A stretch of 48,975 nucleotides of DNA from Flavobacterium tructae (GTDB lineage: Bacteria; Bacteroidota; Bacteroidia; Flavobacteriales; Flavobacteriaceae). Shown here piece after piece: positions 42,056-48,975 of the stretch. The notes under the pieces are model-generated. The model was not told the DNA's origin and did no database searches. It worked only from the letters and a program-made list of their open reading frames with translations. The translations under genes were made by a program, and so were the position numbers. Numbering within the stretch: position 1 is the first letter of the stretch; each line of letters begins with the position of its first letter. The DNA is taken from the NCBI RefSeq assembly GCF_002217475.1, contig NZ_MUHH01000017.1, positions 1-48,975 on the forward strand. Reading direction: 5' to 3'.

Positions 42056-43719
42056 TGTAATTTTCTTTTGATTTTTTTTAAATATTTTTCAATGACTGTT
42101 TTGTCAGGAACAGTTGTGATTTCTTTTGTTAGTGCTTTTTCAAAATTGGATTGAGAAAGACGGTACTCTTTTTTTTGATAAAAGTACAACCCTGCTTTGT
42201 AATACACAACCCAATAGTTAGGGTTTAACGATTGGTAATTCGGTATGAATTCAGGACTTATGGTTTCTTTGTTTTTCAGATACAAATCGAATTTGTGGTC
42301 TTCGACTCTAAATTTTTGGTAATTTTTATAGGCTATTGTTTCTAAAAAAGGATCTTTTGGAATGTCTAAATTTACTTGCTGCAGGGAAACAATGTGATCC
42401 GTTTTTCTTTCTTTAAAAATACTATCCAGATTATAACACACAAATTCGCCTAATTGATACGGATTTGTAGACACCCAAACCTGTTTTGTAGCAGGTTTAA
42501 AGATAACACCGTGATGAGCCATCAGCTGGTTAAGTGCTTTTTCATTACCATATCCCAGATTTATATTATTTAAACCCTCTTTGTTTCGAAGAATTTTAGA
42601 GGCAATTTCAGGGTCGATTTTCGGATTTTCAGAAAAGAGTTCCTTCATCTTTTCCATACGATATTCAGAATGACTGTTGGCCATTTGAAACTGGTTACGT
42701 TTTTCGTTTTTTAAATCTTCTCCCTGAAAATGATTCGAACAAAATAATTGATTGCCGTTTGGAGTCTCGTAAACGTCCATTTTTTGAGGTGTGACTTCAA
42801 TCAGAACGGCTTTGTTATCCTCGGCACTTCCCACCATAATTGATTCGGATACAAAAACGGCTCTTTTTTTGGCAATCGCAATTGCTTCGTTTATGTTTTT
42901 GGCGTGCTGTAATATTTCGCGCGTAAGAATTGAAATGGGTGTTTTGGCAATTAACGGAATTTCAGATTTTCCGGCATTAATGGTAACCGTTAGGCCTTTT
43001 TCATTCATTCCGGAAACCGCACCAATCATTCCGGGCCAGGTAATCATCATAAATTTGTGACCTTCTTTCGGATTGATAAACGCTACGATTTTGTTTTCGG
43101 CGAAAGCATCGTTCACATAAAAATCAAAGTTGCGCCCCAGAATTAAATTTCCGTCTTCCGATTTTTCTCCCCATGCCGCAAAAGACGAACAGCCCACTAA
43201 AGCCAAATCCTGCAAGGCGTGACCAATGTCGTGTGCAGCATGCAGGTACAAACTGCGATGGTATTGTGGTGCAATGTTATTAAAATCAGGTGAGGTATAT
43301 TGTGAAACTCCAAAAATCTCGGTTTGATATTCTTCCGGAACATTCAAATATAGTTTTCGATTGTACCATTTCAGGAAATGACGAAGAAGCTTCTGTTGAA
43401 ATTTTGACGGAACAATATCCTGTATTTTAGAGAAGAAAATACGTTCTTGTTTTTTTAAAAGCGAATCTGATAAAGCCCCAGTGTTGAGTCCGATTTCTAA
43501 CGGATCGCCTTCGGCATATAATTCCCAAAGGCCTTGCTTGTTTTTTAAAAGTGAATTTTTTCCGGAAATAAAAATACTGTCGGAAAGTTTAGTGACAACA
43601 GGTTTTGTCGCATTGTACTTGGCAATCTCAGGCTGGTGCCGCATTGATTTTGATGTTCCGCAAGAGGCGAGCATCGTTAAAAAACCGATAGATAAAAAGA
43701 ATATAATTCGGTTTTTCAT
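42052..43719 (-). CDS. C45-type Ntn-hydrolase acyltransferase, lipoprotein
   Basis: A 555-residue protein of the C45/isopenicillin-N acyltransferase-like family. A lipoprotein signal peptide ends in LASC (C20). The Ntn core begins at the predicted autoprocessing site G176-C177 in LVGCSSFAAWG, followed by LILGRNFDFY (substrate-side Arg/Asn/Asp), MNEKGLTVTINAG and SNHFQGEDL. The C-terminal ~100 residues look helical (TPR-like FEKALTKE). It may join or hydrolyse an acyl group in pigment assembly. Both overlaps, with the ligase and (nearly) the oxidoreductase, show an operon. Unusually, self-cleavage would detach the active chain from the lipid. Confidence 0.8.
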   Translation of the reverse strand: MKNRIIFFLSIGFLTMLASCGTSKSMRHQPEIAKYNATKPVVTKLSDSIFISGKNSLLKNKQGLWELYAEGDPLEIGLNTGALSDSLLKKQERIFFSKIQDIVPSKFQQKLLRHFLKWYNRKLYLNVPEEYQTEIFGVSQYTSPDFNNIAPQYHRSLYLHAAHDIGHALQDLALVGCSSFAAWGEKSEDGNLILGRNFDFYVNDAFAENKIVAFINPKEGHKFMMITWPGMIGAVSGMNEKGLTVTINAGKSEIPLIAKTPISILTREILQHAKNINEAIAIAKKRAVFVSESIMVGSAEDNKAVLIEVTPQKMDVYETPNGNQLFCSNHFQGEDLKNEKRNQFQMANSHSEYRMEKMKELFSENPKIDPEIASKILRNKEGLNNINLGYGNEKALNQLMAHHGVIFKPATKQVWVSTNPYQLGEFVCYNLDSIFKERKTDHIVSLQQVNLDIPKDPFLETIAYKNYQKFRVEDHKFDLYLKNKETISPEFIPNYQSLNPNYWVVYYKAGLYFYQKKEYRLSQSNFEKALTKEITTVPDKTVIEKYLKKIKRKLQ

Positions 43720-43725
43720 AGCTTT

Positions 43726-45243
43726 TTATTCAGATGCCTGATTGATTTTGTTTACCAAATATTCTTTACCAACAATTTCAGAACAGGTTACCACGGCTCC
43801 AATAGTTACTCCGAGAACACCATGCATGTTGATACTTTGGCCCGTAAGATACAAATTATCCAGTTTGGTTTTTGAGGGAATCAGCGTTTTCATCGGATTA
43901 TTTGAATCCTTAACATATCCGTACATATTGCCATTGTGCCCGCCAATATAATCGCGATAGGAGAGCGGCGTCGAGGTATGAACGGATTGAATACAGTTTT
44001 TGATCCCCGGAAATTTCAGTTCGATTTCTTCTAAAAACTTTGCCGCTTTTTTGGCTTTAAATTCTTCGTAACTCTCCCCACGGTCATTTTCTTCAACCGT
44101 AGTATTAAAAGTAGTTGCCCACGGGATTACATCATCGTATTTCATGTAGGTAATAAAAGTCATACCTTCTGCCCATTCTTCCTGCTTTTTGGAAGCATTC
44201 ATTGAGGCCATAAAGCCTTTTGGCCAGGAATCATCATCATAGTTATGAGCGGTCCAGACTTCGCTGCTTTTCTTAAAATGATAATGGTTATGATTGATGT
44301 ATTTGAAAGTTTTCGGTTTAAAAACGATGTACAGACTAAACGCCGAAATTACACCTTCAAGACTTTGAACTCTACTGTAAAATGATTTTCGGAAGTGTTC
44401 TTCGCCGGTCATTTTCAAAGTTGTTTTTGGCTCGATGTTAGAGATAAAATAGGACCCGGAAACATTGGTCCCGCCCTTCATGTTTACCGAAGTTACTTTT
44501 TTATTTTCAACATTAAAATGGGTAACTTCTTTGTATTTGTAAAATTCACCACCGTATTTTTTGAGCTGTTTTAAAAGTTGCTTGGTAATCTGACTTCCGC
44601 CATTGATGCAGCGCCACGAACTTTGAATATAGGAATTTACAGAAAGTGCATGAACATAAAAAGGTGTTTTGTCGGCAATTCCGGCATACAAAAAATTAGA
44701 ACCGGCAAGAACTGCTTTCAGTTTTTCATTTTGGGTACATTCATCGATCGTCTGTTTGGCGTTTAAGCCTAAGATTTCGTTATCGTATTTACCTTCCCAT
44801 TCTAAATTGTAGAGCGGAAAAGATTCGCAAATTGTTTTTATTCTTTTGCAGTATTCCTCGATACCGGTTTTTTCTTCCGGAAAAAAATGTTCCAATTGGG
44901 AAGTAAAATTAGCGTAACCCTGTGCATGAGGATATTCGTTTTGATCGTCTTCAAAAGAGATGATGTCAAAACCGTTATCGTCCATTTTTTTGAGGTTAAG
45001 ATGCTCCATAATGCCCAAATAGTTGAAATATTTGAACAGGTTTTGTCCTTCTCCTAAGCCTCCGATGTAATGAATTCCGGTATCAAAAATGGTTTTATCG
45101 CGTACAAAAGTCTGGAGATTTCCACCATACTGATTGTTTTTTTCGAGCACGCAGACGCTATAACCTTCCTTGGCGAGAATAATCGAAGAGACTAATCCAC
45201 CCAATCCACTGCCAACAATTACAACATCGTAATGTTCTTTCAT
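43726..45243 (-). CDS. FAD-dependent oxidoreductase, phytoene-desaturase-like
   Basis: A 505-residue flavoprotein with the dinucleotide fold VVIVGSGLGGLVSSIILAKEGYSVCVLEKN (GxGxxG at 11-16) and the C-terminal FAD-binding segment NLYLTGQSINMHGVLGVTIGAVVTCSEIVG. The overall form resembles CrtI-type desaturases and carotenoid isomerases. In this operon it may desaturate or isomerise a polyene or act on a ring. Its ATG overlaps the MMPL gene's TGA by four bases (ATGA) and it ends six bases before the C45 gene start. The exact substrate is unknown. Confidence 0.85.
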   Translation of the reverse strand: MKEHYDVVIVGSGLGGLVSSIILAKEGYSVCVLEKNNQYGGNLQTFVRDKTIFDTGIHYIGGLGEGQNLFKYFNYLGIMEHLNLKKMDDNGFDIISFEDDQNEYPHAQGYANFTSQLEHFFPEEKTGIEEYCKRIKTICESFPLYNLEWEGKYDNEILGLNAKQTIDECTQNEKLKAVLAGSNFLYAGIADKTPFYVHALSVNSYIQSSWRCINGGSQITKQLLKQLKKYGGEFYKYKEVTHFNVENKKVTSVNMKGGTNVSGSYFISNIEPKTTLKMTGEEHFRKSFYSRVQSLEGVISAFSLYIVFKPKTFKYINHNHYHFKKSSEVWTAHNYDDDSWPKGFMASMNASKKQEEWAEGMTFITYMKYDDVIPWATTFNTTVEENDRGESYEEFKAKKAAKFLEEIELKFPGIKNCIQSVHTSTPLSYRDYIGGHNGNMYGYVKDSNNPMKTLIPSKTKLDNLYLTGQSINMHGVLGVTIGAVVTCSEIVGKEYLVNKINQASE

Positions 45244-48200
45244 GCTCCTTTTTTCTTTAATACAATTATACTGTTATCTTCAAAAATACATTCAAAATCA
45301 AATGTAATCAAAGTGTTTTTTAAATCAGAATGGTGGAGCAAGATTACCGTAGAAGTCAGAGAAATGATTTTTTCAAGATCATTCGCTTGATTTTTATCGG
45401 AAATCAAAAGAACATCATATTGATTTTGCAAAGCCGGTTCAAGCGTATCTAAATAAGAGATTTTTCTTTTTTTGAGGAAATAATTGGTTTTTGAAATCGC
45501 TCGTTTTTCTTCGTCAAAATTAAGCGAAGTTATTTTTCGCTGAGGCTCCTGCAAGGTTAGTAACACATCTAATTGTCCATAATCATTGGATAAATGGAGT
45601 ATTCTGTCTTTCGCCGAAAGCTGTTTGTTTAAACGATAATAGACTTCCAGATGCTCTTTTAAATCGCTCTTGACGTTATTGATGATTTCGATTTCTTTAT
45701 AATCGAAACTGTGTAAAAGCATTTTTTTGAAATAGTCCGGGCCTTCTAATTGTTGACGGATTTTTTGGTACTCTTCTTTGAAAAAAGCACTCATTTGCTT
45801 GGTTCTCTCAGCATAATTTTTTCCGAAAGAAGTATTGTCCGGAGAAATTCGTTCCAGGATTGAAATCGTAAGATGGCTGTGATGAATGACAAAATCGCCT
45901 TTTGGAATCGCTTCTGAAGCTCCGTGAATGACCACAGGAATAATATCCAGATTAAATTCCTCAGCCAGATAAAAGGCTCCTTTATGAAAACGTTTAACCT
46001 GATTGCTCTCAGAACGTGTTCCTTCGGGGAAAATCATTAACGAATACCCTTCGTTTACTTTTTGGCGCAAATGTTCTACTCCGCCTTCAATTCCTTCCGA
46101 AACCGGATAAAAACCTGCTTTTCTGACGGTACCGCCAAAAATAGGAGAGTTGTACACCCAGTCACTTACTAAAAATATAATTTTAGGACTCAACATTCCC
46201 ATTGCCAAAATATCAATGAAAGAAGAATGGTTGGCAATAATAATGGCGGGTTTTTCGAAGGTTTCTCCAAATTTATTCACGACTTTTTTATGAATAAACG
46301 GATTGGAATACAATACCGATTTCATGAATTTTGAGATCACGTATCGGAAGGCTTTCATTTTTGTTTTCTCCTTAATCGGCAGCAGCGGCATAATAGTGAT
46401 GCTGAAAAGCGACATCAAAATTCCGCCCATACCGTAATAGAAAAAAGAGATGACACCGTGTATAAAAGTGCGTAAGACAAACGGAGGATTTCCTTTTTTC
46501 GAGCGGTTTGAAATGAATATTTTAAAAAGAATAGGGTAAAAAATAAAAGTAATAATAAGTGCCGCAAAAACCCCGATTAGTGACACGGATGAAATAGATC
46601 TCAACGCCGGATGTTTAGCAAAAATCATTGCACCGATTCCTAAAATTGTTGTGATTACTGCAAGAATGATAGAGGTTCGATAAATAGCAATTTCGTTTTT
46701 TCCGGTTGTATATTCTTTTTGAAGGGCGCTGGTCATGAAAATACTGAAATCGACGCCGTGACCAAAAATCAGGGTACAGACAATCAAGCTGAATATATTC
46801 ATCTGAAGTCCAAAAACACCCATAATCCCAGCCGTAACAATTCCCGTTAAAGCAATTGGAATACAGCTTACAATAACCAATTCCAGTCTTCGGAAAAAGA
46901 AAAATAAAATCAGAATCACCGCTATAAACGAATAATTTACCAGTGTGTTGAAATCGGTTTTTAAAGTACTGAAAAACGTTTCATTCATCTGCTGACGATC
47001 AATTGCAATCAGATTTTGTTTGGTCTCAGTTGATTTTACGAAAGAATCTCTTTGTTGAGGACTCACTTTTACGAGCGTAGAAATGGTGAAGAATCCGTTT
47101 TTTTCGGTTACAAATTCTTTCAGCTGTAAAGCCTGTATTTTCAAATATTCCTGTGCGGAAATGGGTTTGAATTTGAAATTCAAATGCTCAAAAAAAGCGG
47201 TATAAGTAGTAGGTTTAAATCCGAGTTTGGAACCTTCGGCAATTAGTTGTGTTTGTAAAAGCTGTTTTTTGTTGGTGTCCCAAAACGAATTCCAGCGATC
47301 GATTTTTTGCTGTTGCTCCTTTTGCGAAAGCATAATACCGCCAACAGAACTAAAATTCAATATTTTGCCGTTTTGTTTTTCTTTTGATAAATCGGAGAAC
47401 AGGGCAGAGTTATTTCGTAAAACCTCTTCCATACTATTTCCATAGGATGCTACATAAATGGTTTTGGAGGTGAGGCTTGTACTCTCTTCCAGATCTTTTT
47501 CAGCCGCTTTTATTTCTGTCGGAATAAAATTCAGTTGTGACAAATCGTTGTTGAATCCCACATTCTTATAAGTAAAGCAGGAAACAATGACTATTAAAAC
47601 ACAAAAACCAATCAGAAATTTGTTGTTGTGAAAGGAAAAATGAGCCAGTTTATCAATCACATTTTTCTTGTGTTCTACGTTATTCTCTTTCGGTTTGTAG
47701 AGATGCGGAATAATTAAAAGAGAGAAAAATGCCGAAGCCATTACGATAACGGCAGCGAAAATCCCCAAGTCATTTAAGGCATCTGATTTTACAAAAAGCA
47801 GGCACAAAAAGGCAACAGCCGTTGTTGAACTGCTCATGATGACCGGCATAGTAATGTCTTTGTACAAGGTTTTTATATCGCTGTTGTGCTTGTAGTGTGT
47901 GAGAATATGAAGGGAATAATCAATGGTGATTCCCAGTAAAATAGAACCAATTCCTAATGAAATAGCAGAAATTTGTTCTTTTGCAAAATATAAAAAGGCG
48001 ATGGCAAACAAAGCGCCAAAAACAGTAGGAAGAAAAATAATTATCGGAATCAATACTTTTCTATAAAACAAAATCAAAATGAGCATCAGTGTAAACATCG
48101 CGATTGATGTGGTCAGGATGATATCACTTTTGATTTGATTGGCATTTGCAACTGCAATCAGGGCAGAGCCAAAATAATGAATCGAGGTTTTGGTTTTGAA

Positions 48201-48926
48201 TTTCTGATTCAGATTGTCCTGAATGGATTTCAGTTTTGATGCAAAAATGGTATTCTGTTCGGTTTCGCTTGAAGGAAGATTTGAGGTAATAAAAAGAAGT
48301 AATTTCTTTTTGTCTTTGGTCATAACAAAACCATTGTCAAGCGTAAAATCGTCACCAATATTTAATTGCTGTAATTTTTTTAAAGCGATAAAGGAGATTC
48401 CCAACGGATCCTGTAAAATAAAATCTTTCGTGATAAATCCGGATGGAGCGATAATTGATTTATAATTTCCTTGAACTGTCGCCGCGATACTGTCTTTTTG
48501 AAGTTTACTTTGCAGGACTTCATAATCTTTATTTTCCAGAAAAAGAGGCAGATTGTGGTAGACGAAATCAATGGTTTCCTGAATATTTTCTTCGTCAATT
48601 TTTCCCTGAATACCACTTACGTAGGGCTTGCAGGATTGAGTGACACTGTCTGAAAAAGCAGTTGCCATTTCTTTTAGATCGTCTTCGGTACCGTTTTTAT
48701 CGAGTTTGAAAATAACGGTAGTTTTATCAGCAAAATTAAGCTGTTTAAGCACTTTTGCCGTGACATCAGTTTTATCATTCGTGGGAATCAGTTTGGTGAT
48801 ATCCTCTTCAAATTTAATTTGAGAGGCAAAAAATCCAAAAACAAAAAGGATCAAAATAGCCAGAACAACCGATAAAGATTTTCTTCGGTTTACAAACATA
48901 TGAATGGCGTAGAAGTATTGATGCAT
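45240..48926 (-). CDS. MMPL exporter / PlsC acyltransferase / methyltransferase-like fusion
   Basis: A 1228-residue three-part protein. Residues ~1-810 form an RND/MMPL-type exporter with two six-helix halves and two periplasmic domains (first helix about 13-35). Residues ~850-1080 are a lysophospholipid-acyltransferase (PlsC) domain with the HX4D motif at H900-D905 (NHSSFID) and PEGTRSES. The last ~140 residues resemble a class I methyltransferase but lack its glycine-rich motif I (ILHLSNDYGQLD instead). Such trifunctional proteins occur in flexirubin/aryl-polyene clusters, where they may acylate and export the pigment. The ATG at 48926 is complete. The cluster continues to the right. Confidence 0.88.
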   Translation of the reverse strand: MHQYFYAIHMFVNRRKSLSVVLAILILFVFGFFASQIKFEEDITKLIPTNDKTDVTAKVLKQLNFADKTTVIFKLDKNGTEDDLKEMATAFSDSVTQSCKPYVSGIQGKIDEENIQETIDFVYHNLPLFLENKDYEVLQSKLQKDSIAATVQGNYKSIIAPSGFITKDFILQDPLGISFIALKKLQQLNIGDDFTLDNGFVMTKDKKKLLLFITSNLPSSETEQNTIFASKLKSIQDNLNQKFKTKTSIHYFGSALIAVANANQIKSDIILTTSIAMFTLMLILILFYRKVLIPIIIFLPTVFGALFAIAFLYFAKEQISAISLGIGSILLGITIDYSLHILTHYKHNSDIKTLYKDITMPVIMSSSTTAVAFLCLLFVKSDALNDLGIFAAVIVMASAFFSLLIIPHLYKPKENNVEHKKNVIDKLAHFSFHNNKFLIGFCVLIVIVSCFTYKNVGFNNDLSQLNFIPTEIKAAEKDLEESTSLTSKTIYVASYGNSMEEVLRNNSALFSDLSKEKQNGKILNFSSVGGIMLSQKEQQQKIDRWNSFWDTNKKQLLQTQLIAEGSKLGFKPTTYTAFFEHLNFKFKPISAQEYLKIQALQLKEFVTEKNGFFTISTLVKVSPQQRDSFVKSTETKQNLIAIDRQQMNETFFSTLKTDFNTLVNYSFIAVILILFFFFRRLELVIVSCIPIALTGIVTAGIMGVFGLQMNIFSLIVCTLIFGHGVDFSIFMTSALQKEYTTGKNEIAIYRTSIILAVITTILGIGAMIFAKHPALRSISSVSLIGVFAALIITFIFYPILFKIFISNRSKKGNPPFVLRTFIHGVISFFYYGMGGILMSLFSITIMPLLPIKEKTKMKAFRYVISKFMKSVLYSNPFIHKKVVNKFGETFEKPAIIIANHSSFIDILAMGMLSPKIIFLVSDWVYNSPIFGGTVRKAGFYPVSEGIEGGVEHLRQKVNEGYSLMIFPEGTRSESNQVKRFHKGAFYLAEEFNLDIIPVVIHGASEAIPKGDFVIHHSHLTISILERISPDNTSFGKNYAERTKQMSAFFKEEYQKIRQQLEGPDYFKKMLLHSFDYKEIEIINNVKSDLKEHLEVYYRLNKQLSAKDRILHLSNDYGQLDVLLTLQEPQRKITSLNFDEEKRAISKTNYFLKKRKISYLDTLEPALQNQYDVLLISDKNQANDLEKIISLTSTVILLHHSDLKNTLITFDFECIFEDNSIIVLKKKGA

Positions 48927-48948
48927 GTTTATTTATTATTGTTTTTGC

Positions 48949-48975
48949 TTACAGTTTTTTTGCCACAGATTGAAA
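48949..48975 (-). CDS. Possible C-terminal end of the next upstream cluster gene
   Basis: On the minus strand, the last bases of the window read as eight codons ending ...QSVAKKL and a TAA at 48949-48951. The gap to the MMPL-fusion start is 22 bases, a normal intergenic distance. In comparable clusters a LolA-like carrier gene is often next, but too little is visible to identify it. Confidence 0.3.
   Translation of the reverse strand, partial: FQSVAKKL

Overview
The window looks like chromosomal DNA of a Flavobacterium-like member of the Bacteroidota. It is AT-rich. It carries the gliding/type IX secretion lipoprotein gene sprE (porW) and several families typical of flavobacteria (DUF4254, DUF4292, DUF5687, DUF6168, DUF6341, DUF6427). 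Its F1Fo ATP synthase operon lacks atpD and atpC. Its right end looks like a flexirubin/aryl-polyene cluster, and many genes are preceded by the Bacteroidota -7 element TAnnTTTG. I see no rRNA, tRNA, CRISPR array, insertion sequence or prophage. Family names come from recognising the protein sequences by eye; no search was run.

Layout. 1-3945 (+): end of a surface-polysaccharide locus with two GT4 glycosyltransferases (the first cut by the window edge), a repeat-built secreted fibre-like protein and a UDP-glucuronate decarboxylase. 4002-8266 (-): a GT4/wecB pair, an ORF6N-domain protein and a CapK/PaaK-like adenylate-forming enzyme. 8401-13381: housekeeping block with purD, two small flavobacterial membrane proteins, upp, a DUF4254 protein and a GT9 glycosyltransferase. 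13370-14269 (-): two unrecognised small genes. 14368-17802: a PaaE-like flavin/2Fe-2S reductase diverging from a two-gene ABC transporter (DUF5687 permease and ATPase).

17891-26779 (+): sprE, a bactofilin, atpZ (overlapping the bactofilin by 53 bases), a DUF6168 membrane protein, then atpB-E-F-H-A-G, with a good promoter before atpB and stem-loops after atpE, atpA and atpG. 26840-27258 has no gene but holds a long hairpin and a degenerate ~44-base tandem repeat. 27259-34426 (+): GNAT acetyltransferase, Wzx-like flippase, dut, sugar nucleotidyltransferase, TPR protein, DUF4292 lipoprotein and an EnvC-like protein with a dead M23 domain, probably an envelope-assembly group. 34561-39566: CBS protein, rbfA with an FtsX/LolC-like permease, a MATE exporter and a second fibre-like protein.

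39624-48975 (-): dusB, then a tightly coupled operon (two ATGA overlaps) encoding a PaaK-like ligase, a C45-type lipoprotein acyltransferase, a FAD oxidoreductase and a 1228-residue MMPL/PlsC/methyltransferase-like fusion. This set fits the export and tailoring end of a flexirubin-type pigment cluster that continues beyond the right edge. Nothing here is a clearly new system. The best leads are the ORF6N-gene palindrome, the 44-base repeat array, the His-rich ATP synthase a subunit, the lipidated self-cleaving C45 enzyme, the degenerate EnvC and the two unrecognised small genes.
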